From Symsagittifera roscoffensis (Eukaryota > Xenacoelomorpha > Acoela > Convolutidae): DNA of 64,000 bases. This document shows, in pieces, positions 1 to 11,820 of the stretch (within the stretch, counting starts at the first letter, position 1; every line of letters starts with the position of its first letter). The stretch covers positions 70,083,617 through 70,147,616 of the forward strand of contig NC_087063.1 in assembly GCF_963678635.1 (NCBI RefSeq), given 5' to 3'. Both the position numbers and the translations under genes were made by a program. The notes under the pieces are model-generated. The model had not been told where the DNA came from. It searched no databases and saw only the letters and a program-made list of their open reading frames with translations.

Positions 1-529
1 GCTACTATTTTGCTGAGTTAAAACAAACCAATGAAATAAACTAAAACGCAATTATTAAACTCGTTTCTCTCTATTTCGGTTATGTTTGGCCAACAGCTTA
101 TTTTGCAAGGTGCAGTTTTTTTGCAAAATTTTGAACCAGAGAACTAAACCCTTAAAAAGGGTCATTTGATTTGGTTTGAACTGGAGTTACACAGGGTTAT
201 TTGTAGTTATTCTTACCCTAATTGACTTTCCTTAACTTTAAACCAAACCAATTGACCCATTTTAAGAGTGCAATTTCAGCTCGAATCTTTGCAACAGAAA
301 CTTACATCATGTATAAACTGGTAGAATTCCAAGCAATTTACACATCTTTTTTGGCTAAAAACATCCGGTTTTGAGAAAAACGAGTTTAAAACTTTCAATA
401 TTCGTCATTTTTTTGTTGTTTTTTAAGTAAATAAGCTGCTTTAAAAAAAGACAGTCCTCAGATTGCGTTTTCAGGTCTTAGGAGCAATAAAAATATAAAA
501 ATCTAAATGTAAGGATATAAAACGAAAAA
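1..529. other. AT-rich DNA, nothing recognised
   Basis: I see no convincing ORF, repeat unit or RNA gene here. The stretch is AT-rich with short homopolymer runs and stop codons in all frames. Confidence 0.5.
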
Positions 530-1010
530 ATTCATATCTTTTTTTTTCAAATTTGATATTTTGTTGAAAATCAACCCTACATACGCCATGTAAGGTACAT
601 ATGATAAATGTCTTTAGCTCCTTGTAAAAAATCAATTATGGCAAATAAGCTTCCCTCATCCAGTTTGGAGCAATTTCTAAGGCGGATTAAACTCCGCTCT
701 CACGTTAATAGTGCAAAAAATATCGCGCGTTAATTGTCACAAATCGACCAAAATGGCCTTTTTAAACTCACGTAACTTACAAAAAATGAAACAATTGCCA
801 CATTCAGAACATCTTTTCACATTTACGCTCAAGACAACAATTCTTTTTGAAGGATATAAAAAAGTCTGCCAGAAATGGCCGATTCATTACTAAAACTAAG
901 TCAGAAGAAAAAAATGTCTGACCCTGATATTTAATTTTTCTCTCTTTCATAAGGTTTTTCCTAATTTCAATTATAACCTCAACCACCGCCTTCTTTCTCA
1001 ATTTCTTTTG
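530..1010 (-). repeat. Diverged copy of the TTCCG interspersed repeat family
   Basis: The order of short blocks (a 'cgccat' block, a 'gctcc..gtaa' block, 'aattatggcaa..aagctt', 'gcgttaat..cgcgcg', 'aaaatgg..tttaaac', 'caagacaacaat') matches the blocks seen at 59.8-60.1 kb in the same orientation. The same blocks run reversed in the 39-44 kb array. The copy is clearly older than those. ORFs crossing it are chance readings. Confidence 0.65.
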
Positions 1011-1397
1011 CAACCAACATCAGAGGGGCCTATTAGCTGGTTGGTTATATTGTCTTTGAGTTTGTTCCGATCTTAGAGATAATTTTGCTTGACTGAAATT
1101 AATGACTCCAAATTAGATTGTTTATTGAGGCTGAAGGGGCTGTTTATATTCGAGTGGAATATTTCAAGTTGTTTTTTTTTTACTAAAACCAAATTTGGCG
1201 TTAAAATGGCAGTTATCAAGGATTTTGGTGAAGTAAACTAACGTATGAAATTTGAACATGAAAATTTTGTTGGTAAATAATCGTTTTCGAGACCACTTGG
1301 CTTTTAATTTCGCCTGGTCCTCTTTGGAAGAGTTTTAACTTTCTTCTATGTTTTCTGACACGCGTTTAGCTCTCTTTTTTTTTCCTTTCCCTCCCGT
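1011..1397. other. Unassigned DNA before the first Polinton-like copy
   Basis: No gene-like reading frame or known repeat was recognised. The stretch ends where the sequence becomes alignable to the second copy starting at 8,487. Confidence 0.4.
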
Positions 1398-4345
1398 GCT
1401 CCCAAATAGTTGTAAAGGTTTTCGGTAAATTCTTTCTACAATTCTAGAACTGCCGTTAATATCACAATCTAGCTCTCTTTTACCGTAGCGACTTTGTCGA
1501 AAGCCTTGACTGGGCACGGAGGAAAACGGACTGACACACAATTGCATATCTAAGCTGACTGAAGTTTCCCCCCAATTTTTGTCCACTTGGCAACTACCTT
1601 CTGAGTTATTTTCTCAATGATCTTTTTACGAGTTCATCTTCGGTAGTTAAAAAATGACCGAAAGATGACGTGGTTTTAACGTCGCCTAAAGTTAAATGCT
1701 TGCAATCCCCGGAGAATAGGGCTACTTTAAATTTAACTATTGTTCGTTTTTCGTGTTTTTCGCACTGGACTCTGATGTTTTTTTTTCACTGGAAAAGTGC
1801 GGTAATCGAAGAGACTCTGTTTGAACTTGTCATGGATAAAAATTGTTGGGTGCCGTCCAAGTGACACCCTAGCTGAATTCTTTGATGAGCTATCGGAAAC
1901 AGGTTAATTATTTGATAAAATGATAAACGAAAAAAGATCCATACTCTATTGGCTAACTGCTTTAATAAAAAAATTGAGATGAATAATTACATAAAGACCA
2001 TAACCCTTTGGATAATTTATTGTATCATCAGATATTTTAGGCTAACAACAAATTTTTTGAATAACTGTTTCGATAAAAACATCTTGCTAAACTTTTCCCA
2101 CGTTTTTCAGGTAGAAGATGATGGCTGGGAAATTTTAATACTTATTCTGAGATAGTATAACTTTGGCTTCAAACCGACAGATACCTCAATTATTTTTCAT
2201 GCAAACTCTTCTCTGAAAAAAAAACCGTTTCCTTGTTGTAAACACTATTAAAGCAGAAATCTTTGTGATAATTATTGAGTTTAAAGGGATTCTCCAATTC
2301 TTTCAAATCTTCTTTTACATCATCGGAGTTTACCATATAAATGAGACTAACAGTGTTTGAATATTTCCTGGATTATTTTGGGTTTTATTTGATTGAAGTG
2401 GAAATCAAACGCGAAGTTCTTGGCCATAACCAGTTTTAGTGCTCTCACTATTGTCGGCTTATCACGGTGGATTGAGCCTCGGTCGATGCTTACAGTGGCA
2501 ACCTCTTCATCAATTATTTGAAAATTTTTATTGAGTTTCGGCGAAAATTCTGCATTAGATAAATTTTGTCACGAGCAGTACTGAGCTTCTTCCAGTTTTG
2601 CTTTGACACCATCGTTTTACCTCAAGCCATGTTAACAATGATTCTAAAAAAAACTCATCAAATGTATTCTTCGATGCCTTCCTCGATTGAGTGATAATAT
2701 CAATTAATGCAGCCATCCAGTTTGCTAGTCAAAATTGCAAAAGCCGATGAACAACTTTTACACCTAAATGTATCTAGAGTTCAAAGTTCAGATAATATAG
2801 CCATAAACTTCTTCCGCGTGTAGTGACTATATCAACTTACCTGCTTTTGATAAATTGGTTATACCCTTTTTTCCATTCATTTCATCTTTATCGATACTCC
2901 TGTCAGCCAGTTCAACGCAGACTGATGATATTTCATAGACTGATGGTTCGCATAGACTGAAGATATTTCACCGCGTATCAAATTCTTCACAAAACCGAAG
3001 TGGTCCCGCTCAGTGTCTGCTCTACAAACTTACGATAGCACCTCACTGGCTAGGTGGCTTGCAGTGTAGTAGTGTTGTCAGTCGACCTCGCACGTAGTAT
3101 AACAAATCAATAGAAATTGTTCAACATACACAATTAGTATGAGAATGTCTGTCACAAGATACAGATCGTGGTAATCGCCTATAAACGGCAAGGGAACATG
3201 CTATAAATCCCCTGGGAAAATTACTGTCTGTTTCTTTGGTACTGACTTCCCTACAGATGAGACTTTTTTCAGAGTCTACGGAAAGCAATTGAGACTCAAT
3301 GAACTTGTCTAAATGATATTGTAGCTAAAAGGGTAAAACCCTTTTTGTTTCAAGAGTTCAATTTTTTCCGATGATTACCATTTTTTTAAAGTGTTTTCCA
3401 ATAATATGAAATTATGAACCAGTAAAACTTTTAGACGTTTGACAGGGACAATGACATGAAATTTTAAGAGTCTGATTTCCTAGATTTTCAAACACATCTT
3501 GATTTTTTCCTTTTTTGATGCAAAACTTTTTTGTCCACCTTTTTCAAAACAATGAAAAAATGTCGATTGTTTTCAGGACTGGGAATTGTTTTGCCATCTT
3601 TTTAACTAACTGAAAGAAAAATTTAAAATTGAAAAAATTTGAAAACCTCAGAAAAAAACGAAGCCTATATCGTTCATTTGAAGTTATTTGTTTAGTTTAC
3701 AATGACTAACTACCCTTGCGATAAGCACGAGTTTTGCAATGGGTTACTAGACTTTTTTTCCAGTAAACAACTTTGTACACAGATTTCAGCATGCATGAAG
3801 AACACATGCGTCTGTCTTCTGCGTTTATTGTTACTCCCACTCTGCACTCATTTTAGTTTTTTTTCCTTCAAACTCGCATTTCAAACTCTTTTGACTATAA
3901 CTTTTTGGTACTTGTTTGAATTTTTGACTTCGTCGCTTTCGGTGTATACTTTGTTGGCTTTTAGTTATCGCCTTTAGTTTCCGGTTCTAACGATTCGGTT
4001 TAGTTTCCGGTTTTTATCAACCCATTGAATGGCTCATTTGAAATTAGGTTGTTTTAAAGGTTGTTTTTGCTTTTATTATTCTGATTTACTTCTGTTTTAA
4101 ATAAAATCTGAAAATAAAATTCATTCCTGACAACAATTGTTTTCGACATATTTGTTTGTTTTTCCTTTTTTTGGCAAGATAGGCTGAGGCCTTTTTTGTA
4201 TTGGCTTTTCGGCCTCCTTTTGGGTTTTCCGATGAGCGAAAAAATCAATGCCGGCTAATTTGTGTTCTGATTGCGATGGGGGCTTAATAACCTCATTAAG
4301 TCTAAAACTATCAGACTTTTTATCGGCTTCTTTTGTTTATTTTTC
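1398..4345 (-). mobile_element. Polinton/Maverick-like segment, copy 1
   Basis: This stretch of about 2.95 kb is repeated in direct orientation at 8,487-11,620, beginning at the same 'gctcccaaa' position, with mostly single-base differences and small indels. On the minus strand it carries a broken protein-primed family B DNA polymerase, including a GDYHDLYL motif. That polymerase type is a hallmark of Polinton/Maverick transposons and their virus-like relatives. Downstream of it (about 1,587-1,398) a short conserved reading of unknown function includes a RYGKREL motif. I could not find integrase, ATPase or capsid genes, so this is a fragment. A plus-strand ORF at 3,702-3,977 is kept in the other copy but looks like a chance frame. 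Confidence 0.6.
2200..3215 (-). pseudogene. Protein-primed DNA polymerase B remnant, copy 1
   Basis: Read on the minus strand, codons near 3,190-3,140 give GDYHDLYLVTDILIL. This is the motif of Polinton-type polymerases that leads into the KTDVLLL segment. Further along come a ...LIRGE... segment and the region matching the SLIY palm motif of copy 2. Stops and frameshifts interrupt it throughout, so it cannot make an active enzyme. The intact family enzyme replicates the transposon from a protein primer. The second copy at 9,268-10,330 preserves the palm motif better. Confidence 0.6.
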
Positions 4346-4640
4346 TCCTCTTTTTCGGCTTGATAGGTTTAGGCCTTTTTTCTACGGCTTATCTGCCTCC
4401 TATTGCTTTTATTGATGAGCGAAGAAGTCTATGTCAGCGAATTTGTTTTTTGAGATCGAGCGGGCTTAATAACTTCTTATAAATCTAAAATTATCAGACT
4501 TTTTCGACTTTTTTGTTTGTTTTACTTTTTTTCCGGCTTGATAGGTTTAGGTGTATGAATTATGAGGTAAACAAATGCATATTCCGTCTTTTGATGAGCG
4601 AAAAAAAATGTGTGTATGTATGTGTGTTGAAAGCGAAGAA
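4139..4640. repeat. Tandem repeat, about 180-bp unit, roughly three copies
   Basis: A block holding 'ggcttgataggtttagg', 'gatgagcgaaaaaa', 'gcttaataac' and 'tctaaaactatcagac' recurs with starts near 4,139, 4,314 and 4,495 (spacing about 180). The last unit is degraded and runs into a TG-rich tract (4,608-4,628). One and a part units are also present at the right end of copy 2 (11,380-11,620), just before the assembly gap. The array may mark the end of the element. Confidence 0.6.
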
Positions 4641-4852
4641 AGCTTAATTTTTTTAAAATTTTTTTGGTTTTTTCTTTTCTTTACTCTTAATAGGTTTCCT
4701 GGTAGGTTTTAACCGCTCATTTTTTTCGGCTTTGCTACGGCTTGGTAATTTTACTAGGCGTGTTAGAGTTTCAAAGGTAGCCTAATTGTTTTTGACAGAT
4801 CTAGTTTTTTTCGACATTTTCAACTCTTTTCTTGTGTTGTATCGCAACTGAT

Positions 4853-4869
4853 GCGAAGCTCAGCTTCGC
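4853..4869. other. Perfect short hairpin GCGAAGC-TCA-GCTTCGC
   Basis: Seven perfectly paired bases flank a three-base loop, GC-rich in an AT-rich setting. It resembles the GGGCttcGCCC hairpin of the repeat family elsewhere in this window. Not a bacterial terminator in this context. Confidence 0.7.
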
Positions 4870-7539
4870 CTTTTTGTGAAACCTTAGGTATTAGCAGGGA
4901 TACAGGGATATAGGGTTGGCCTGAAAATAGAAAAAAAATTTGGGTATAAAACAAGTGCTTTTAATATTAGTTTGGTTTTCTTTTCATGCATGCATCTTTT
5001 GAAACAAATGAAAAATTTCTTTATTTTTCATTTTTCTCTATTCAACTTTTTTTCATTTTAAATTTTTTTCAATTTTTCTATTCACTGAAAAAAAACCTAA
5101 AAAAACTTCAATTTGATGACTCAACAACAAAGTATTAGAAAAAATGAAGACTAAAATAAAAATGAAAGTTTCAAATTGAATCAGAAACTTCAAACTGATA
5201 CAATCTCGATGGAAACCAGAGATCTTTATACTGTAGTTTGCATTTCTTCCCGCCAAGCAAGCATTGTTTAACGTGGCTTCGGATACTAAACTCGATGCAA
5301 TGGGCTTTTGATTGCTGGAAAAAGAAGAAGACTGCTTCTGCTGTTGGGTGATTGAGATACCATTGTTTCATTTTGGTTTTTGTTGTCTGTTGACCCATGT
5401 CTTTTTCGTTCAAACCGACAATTCAATCAATTCAATAGCTCAGTAGCACTGCGAACTCTCTATAGGAGCCTTTCTGGTTTTCGAAGAATGGAATCACCTG
5501 ACAAACATAGTCGACCAGTGCTTTTCTCGATGAGAGTTCAAGGCAGGAAGGGTCTTAAGCATCAGTGCGCTCCAGCGAAGGATAGCTTTCGGTCATGCAA
5601 CAAATCTAATAAACTCTGTTCAGATTTTCTGCTCTTTACGAGTATGTCAAGTTGATATAGCAGAAAAAAGTTACTCATATCGTTTTTAGTGACCCACTCG
5701 TCAAATTAGCTGCTGTGTCTTTGTTTGAGATAGTTTACAGGACTTGCAACTCAATGACACTGATGAGGTATCTAATTTTACCGTTGAATCACTACCATAG
5801 GCTCTCTGGATTAAGTATGGTACTTTATATCTCTCTCAAGGGCTTTAACCGAATAAATATTTAGTAGAGTTGACATGTTCCGAAAGAGTTTCGCTGATTT
5901 CTGTTCTTGGTGCCTAATTTTCTGCAGATGACTTTGAGCAACTCAAACTAATTAGGGATTAACCTTAGTTTGAGATTTCGGTTTTAGTTTTTATTGTTTT
6001 TCGTGTAAGGTGAGGTCAATTACAACAAACCTGTGTGTGAAGATGTATACTTCAAAAATCACGTGGCTTCTTTATATAATGGCCTCAGGACTGAGATTTA
6101 CAATTCAAAGAGATAATTATAACGCCGGAAAGGCAAAATAGTTAAAATTCCAATTACTTTGAGCTTTTCAGACACAAATGACGCCATATCCTATGACACC
6201 GCAAAAATTACACAGAAAAAAAGTGTAACCGCATCTTATTTTAATGTGTTCAGTGAAAATTAAGGCATACTGTAAAACAATCCAATCGAGCTTTCCTGTT
6301 GCTAGCCAAATCAATTTTAGGTAGTCTCTTACATAGAAAAGTTGACGAGAATCTCCGCTAGCCAACCTTGTATACGCTTGAAAGTAACTTTTTGATGATT
6401 TCCGTGATCTTTCTTCAGGAGTAAAACGTAAACTCAGAAATTGGACAAAAGTCATTGAAAAAACAAATTCCTATGTTACACTAAAAGTGGAAAAAAAGAA
6501 ATATGACGACTTACTCAAAACATTTCAAGCAGTGTCATTGATGACGAACAATTTTGATTGCGTAGCAGATAAATATTCAAAAGTACAAAAAACTGATGAA
6601 AGCACCAACTCGTGAAATAATGATTTTGACAACCGGAAACAATATACTTAAAAAGAAACGATATAGATAAAAACGATCCGTTTGCCCCAAGAAAAGGCTG
6701 CAGCAGTGAAAATAGTGACAACGAAGAAGAGTGATTCAACAAAAATGTTGAGTGGCTTGATCAACGTCAGTTAAATAGTTTTACTTATTCATCAAAATGG
6801 TTAAACAATGTATGGGTAGTCACCTGAATATAGTTAAAAACGATTTCTTTGACCTTCCTTCTGATACCCACTTTGCTGTTGCAGTCCATTCAATTCAGTA
6901 TATTTATGTTCACAATCACTGGGCAATAGACAACCACCTTTTCATGATCAAGCTGCAAAAAATTGCGTTGTAGCAGCTAACAAGATGAATTTAGTTTTTT
7001 TGGCATTGTTTTGTTTCCCTTATTAATATTCTGACCCTCGCGTGCAGCAAATATCATCAATCAGGTTCAGTGATAGAAAAAACTGAAGTGACTGTCAAAT
7101 ACAAATATATAGTACAAAAGACTGAAATAGCCAATTGGATTGGCTTGTTCATCGGTATTTGGTGTCCTTTGTGAATAAAATGTCTCAGGTTTTTAAATAT
7201 GTGTGAATAAAAACGTAGTTTTTGTTCATGATAAACTGAAAAAACTGATCATTACCTTGAGCGAATAGTAACCAATGAAAACCAAGCTGGTCTGAATTTG
7301 ATGCGTTTACTATCAAAAAGGAGTTTTCACGTTTCAATATCCTTCTAAAAACGTTAGTGGGAAAAAAAACTTCGAAACTGATAGTTTAATTAACTGTAAA
7401 AGTTAGTGAGCCCAGTAATTTGCACCTTGTCTTTTTTGTTTTCGGTTTATTTCAAAAAGGGTATTTTAGTTTTTTTTTAATCGAACACACATAATATTTT
7501 GATACACGCTCTCCTCTGAAAAAAAAACACAACATTTGC
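4870..7539. other. Long unassigned stretch
   Basis: No domain was recognised on either strand. The longest open frames are minus-strand 6,168-6,455 (95 codons) and 5,171-5,413 (80 codons), and plus-strand 5,380-5,655 (91 codons). None shows a known motif or convincing splice borders. The last two overlap on opposite strands, so at least one is spurious. The region may be intergenic or an old, unrecognisable transposon. Confidence 0.45.
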
Positions 7540-7851
7540 CGCCAGCGGTATATCAAGCTTAAGTAGTTCTACTAAAATTTTTCGATTGATCAACTCAGGA
7601 AAAATACGGTCATGTAAGGAAATAAAAATCACGACACATTGTCAGATTGTGGTAACTACAGACCTATATCAAATTTACCATTTCCGGGGGACGTTTCCAA
7701 AAAATTGATTGACAATTGCGTGAGAAAACTTCTGATTAAATATGATGTACTAACAGCATTTCAGTACATATTCCCAAACAAAAAAAGCACAGTTGATGCT
7801 ATCTTAGAACTCACTGAGCCAAAAATGAAGAACTTACGTTATTAGATCATG
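7540..7851 (+). pseudogene. LINE reverse transcriptase fragment
   Basis: The plus-strand frame that reads through 7,625-7,845 contains SDCGNYRPISNLP, then KKLIDNCVRKLL, then a Q..F....ST.DAIL pattern. These are the finger and early palm motifs of non-LTR (LINE) reverse transcriptases, in the usual order and spacing. The frame ends at a TAG/TAA cluster near 7,843, before the catalytic aspartates, so this is a dead fragment. Typical enzymes run several hundred residues further. No endonuclease domain was seen upstream. A clade assignment needs a tree. Confidence 0.8.
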
Positions 7852-8440
7852 GTTAAATTTATCAGACGATCGATCTCGTGGAAACAAAAAACTTCATGTA
7901 TAGATAAAAGAACCGGAGATAACGGATACTAGCAACACAGAAAATACAAGAAAAAACTACGCAGCCAAAAAATGCTTACTACATGAGCGAAAAAGAAATT
8001 CGAAATTTGGGTTGTTTTTGTATAATAAGTTCTTACAGTTGGATTCAAAAATATGTTTATTTTTGACTCTTATCTTTATAAATAAAGAAAACAATATCTC
8101 AAGGCAATAGCGTGGCAAAATTTTTGACCTAAATTTACTCTAAAACATGGTGTGCATCACTTATCCTAATTCACGGAAGCTTTACTCACCAAAAAACCAG
8201 GATTTTGTCAACAAAAACTATGTCTAAACTTATCAGAATGCCTAGAGCCTATAAAAAGTCTGTAACAAAACTTTTTAGAAAAAAAAATTTACTTTTCGGA
8301 AATTCTTCTGAAAAACTGTAGAATGTCTTCTTTTTTTCTATCATAATAAATCTAAAACTATCACTCCCTGCGAAAATTAATTTTTTCGGATTTGATTTTT
8401 TTGGTAGCATTATTTTGAAAGTTTATAATTATATCTATAT
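7852..8440. other. AT-rich DNA, nothing recognised
   Basis: I see no ORF or repeat of note between the LINE fragment and the microsatellite at 8,441. Confidence 0.45.
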
Positions 8441-8483
8441 CAATTTATTTAGTTATCTATTTATCTATCTATATATCTATGTA
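8441..8483. repeat. TATC/TATT microsatellite
   Basis: An imperfect run of tatc/tatt tetranucleotides ends three bases before copy 2 of the Polinton-like segment begins. Confidence 0.75.
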
Positions 8484-9267
8484 CATGCTCCCAAACAATT
8501 GTAATGGTTTTCGGTAAATTCTTTCTACATTTCTTGAACTGCCGTTAATATCACAATCTAGCTCTCTTTTACCGTAGCGAGTTTGTCAAAAGCCTTGACT
8601 GGGTACGGAGGAAAACGGACTGGCACACAATTGCATATCTAAGCTAACTGAAGTTTACCCCCCAATTTTCGTCCACTTGGCAACTACCTTCTGAGTTTTT
8701 CTCTCAATGATTTTTAGCAAGTTCATCTTCGGTAGTGAAAAAATGACCGAAAGATGACGTGGTTACAACGTCGCCTAAAGTGAAATGCTTGCAATCCCTG
8801 GAGAATAGGGCTACTTTAAATTTAACTATTGTTCGCTTTCGTGTTTTTCGCACTGGACTCTGATGTTTTTTTCACTGGAAAAGTGCGGTAATCGCAGAGA
8901 CTCTATTTGAACTTGTCATGGATAAAAATTGTTGGGTGCCGTCCAAGTGACACCCTAGCTGACTTCTTTGATGAGCTATCGGAAACATGTTAATTATTTG
9001 ATAAAATGATAAACGAAAAAAGATCCATACTCTATTGGCTAACTGCTTTAACAAAAAAAAAGAGATGAATAATTACATAACGACCATAACCTTTTGAGTA
9101 ATTTGTATCATCAGATATTGTAGGCTAACAACAAATTTTTTAAATAAGTATTTCGATAAAAATCTTTGCTAAACTTTTCCCCCGTTTTTCAGGTAGAAGA
9201 TGATGGCTGGGAAATTTTAATACTTATTCTGAGTTAGTATAACTTTGGCTTCAAACCGACAGATACC

Positions 9268-10330
9268 TCAATTTTTTTCATGCCACTTTTTCTCTGAAAA
9301 AAAAACTGTTTTCTTGTTGTAAACACTATTTATACAGAAATCTTTGTGATAGTTACTGAATTTTAAGGGATCATCCAATTCTTTCAAATCTTCTTTTACA
9401 TCATCGGAGTTTACCATATAAATGAGACTGTCAGTGTTTGGGTATTTCATTTTCTGGATTATTTTAGGTTTTATTTGATTGAAGGGGAAATCAAACGCGA
9501 AGTTCTTGGCCATAACCAGTTTTATTGCTCTCACTATTTTTGGCTTATCACGGTGGATTGAGCATCGGTCGATGCTTACAGTGGCAACCTCTTCATCAAT
9601 TATTTGAAAATTTTTATTGAGTTTGGGCGAAAATTCTGCATTAGATAAATTTTGTCACGAGCAGTACTGAGCTGCTTCCAGTTTTGCTTTGAAACCATCG
9701 TTTTACCTCAAGCAGTGTTAAAAATGATTCTAAAAAAAACTCATCAAATGTATTCTTCGATGCCTTCCTCGATTGAGTGATAATATCATTAATGCAGCCA
9801 TCCAGTTTACTAGTCAAAACTGCAAAAACCAATGAACAATTTTTACGCCTAAATGTATCTAGAGTTCAAAGTTCAGATAATATAGCCATAAACTTCTTCC
9901 GCGTGTAGTGACTATATCAACTTACCTGCTTTTGATAAACTGGTTTTACCCTTTTTTCCATTCGTTTCATCTTTATCGATACTCCTGTCAGCAAGTTCAA
10001 CATAGATTGATGATATTTCATTGACTGATGGTTCGCATAGACTGATGATATTTCACCGCGTATCAAATTCTTCACAAAACCGAAGTGGTCCCGCTCAGTG
10101 TCTGCTCTACAAACTTACGAGAACACCTCACTTACTAGGTTGCTTGCAGTGTAGTAGTGTGGTCAGTCGACCTCGCACGTAGGATAAAAAATCAGTAGAA
10201 ATTGTTCAACTTACAAAACTAGTATGAGAACGTCCGTCATAAGATACAGATCGTGGTAATCGCCTATAAACGGCAAGGGAACGTGCTATAAATCCCCTGG
10301 GAAAATTACTGTCTGTTTCTTTGGCACTGA
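9268..10330 (-). pseudogene. Protein-primed DNA polymerase B remnant, copy 2
   Basis: On the minus strand the order of motifs is that of Polinton-type family B polymerases. GDYHDLYLMTDVLIL lies at 10,264-10,214. A LIRGEISSVY segment near 10,080 is comparable to the family's IRGG..S block. A region near 9,760-9,650 ends in LLVT. Then come KPKIVRAIKLVMAKN and YPNTDSLIYMV (motif C; the usual YxDTDS has Asn for the first Asp), followed by SNYHKD and NKK. The last 88 codons (9,534-9,268) are open, while the rest is broken by stops and frame changes. The loss of the first motif C aspartate and the breaks mean no activity. Confidence 0.75.
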
Positions 10331-11163
10331 TTTCCCTACAGATGAGACTGTTTTTTCACAGTCTACGGAAAGGCATTGAGACTCAATGAACTTGTCTAAA
10401 TGATATTGTAGCTATAAGGGTAACCTTTTTTGTTTCAGGAGTTCAATTTTTTCCGATGATTACCATTTTTGTTAAAGTGTTTTCCAATAATATTAAATCA
10501 TGAACCGGTAAAACTTTTAGACGTTTGACAGGGACAATGACATATACTTTCCTAGAATTTCAAACACATCTTGATTTTTCGTTTTTTTAATCCAAAACCT
10601 TTTTGTCCACTTTTTTCAAAACAATGAAAAAATGTCGATTGTTTTCAGGACTGGGAATGGTTTTGCCATCTTTTTAACTAACCAAAAAAAAAATTAAAAT
10701 TGAAGAAATTTGAAAACCGCAGAAAAAAATGAAGCCTATATCGTTCATTTGAAGTTATTTGTTTAGTTTACAATGACTAACTACCCTTGCGATAAGCACG
10801 AGTTTTGCAATGGGTTACTAGACTTTTTTTCCAGTAAACAACTTTGTACACAGATTTCAGCAGGCATGAAGAACACATGCGTCTGTTTTATGAGTTTATT
10901 GCTACTCCCACTCTGCATTCAGTTTAGTTTTTTTTCCTTCAAACTCTCATTTCAAACTCTTTTGACTATAACTTTTTGGTACTTGTTGAATTTTTGACTT
11001 CGTCGCTTTCGGTGTATACTTTGTTGGCTTTTAGTTTTCGCTTTTTGTTTCCGGTTCTAACGATTCGGTTTAGTTTCCGGTTTTTATCAACCCATTGAAT
11101 GGCTCATTTGAAATTAGGTTGTTTTAAAGGTTGTTTTTGCTTTTATTACTCTGATTTACTTCT

Positions 11164-11345
11164 TTTTTTTAAATTTTTTATTTTTTGACATCGTAAATAT
11201 ATATTTTTCGCTTAAAAAGTTTAATCTGCCCAAATTATTTCAAACTTTTTTCATCGGCTTAGTGACCTATTTTTGAGTTGTTTCAACGAATCATTTTTTT
11301 CATGCTCTTCTCTGGATTGCACAAAATGCTTAAAATCTGATAAAA
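11164..11345. other. Insertion of about 180 bp specific to copy 2
   Basis: Copy 1 passes directly from 'gatttacttctg' to 'aatctgaaaa' near 4,085-4,110. Copy 2 has extra AT-rich sequence between the matching points. It ends in a short 'aaaaaatctg' tandem, and I see no target-site duplication or terminal inverted repeat. Confidence 0.55.
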
Positions 11346-11620
11346 AAATCTGAAAAAAAATCTGAAAAAAAATTTATTCCTGACAACTATTGTTTTCGGC
11401 CTATTTGTTTGTTTTTCCTTTTTTTGGCCAGATAGGCTAAGGCTTTTTTTTCTATTGGTTTTTCGGCCTCATATTGGGTTTTACGATGAGCGAAAAAATC
11501 AATGCCGGCTAGATTGTGTTCTGATTGCTATGGGGGGCTTAATAACCTCATTAATAACTTCATCTTAAACTATCAGACTTTTTATCGGCTCCTTTTGTTT
11601 ATTTTTCTCCTCTTTTTTGG

Positions 11621-11820
11621 NNNNNNNNNNNNNNNNNNNNNNNNNNNNNNNNNNNNNNNNNNNNNNNNNNNNNNNNNNNNNNNNNNNNNNNNNNNNNNNN
11701 NNNNNNNNNNNNNNNNNNNNNNNNNNNNNNNNNNNNNNNNNNNNNNNNNNNNNNNNNNNNNNNNNNNNNNNNNNNNNNNNNNNNNNNNNNNNNNNNNNNN
11801 NNNNNNNNNNNNNNNNNNNN
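11621..11820. other. Assembly gap (200 N)
   Basis: Exactly 200 unknown bases, the same length as the second gap, so this is a placeholder of unknown true size. It separates the Polinton-like copy from the Ty3/gypsy element and may hide the latter's 3' LTR. Confidence 0.99.

Larger units (their letters stand above)
8487..11620 (-). mobile_element. Polinton/Maverick-like segment, copy 2 (cut by assembly gap)
   Basis: Direct repeat of 1,398-4,345, offset by about 7.1 kb. It carries the better-preserved polymerase B remnant on the minus strand. A stretch of about 180 bp at 11,164-11,345 is absent from copy 1. The segment runs straight into the 200-N gap, so its right end is unknown. The level of identity suggests one copy arose from the other by segmental duplication, or that both are ends of a larger element. 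The sequence cannot decide between these. Confidence 0.65.

Noticed and set aside
3702-3977. Membrane protein on the plus strand repeated at 10,773-10,997
   Set aside because: Hydrophobic because the strand is T-rich. It is conserved only because the whole segment is duplicated, and the second copy is frameshifted early.
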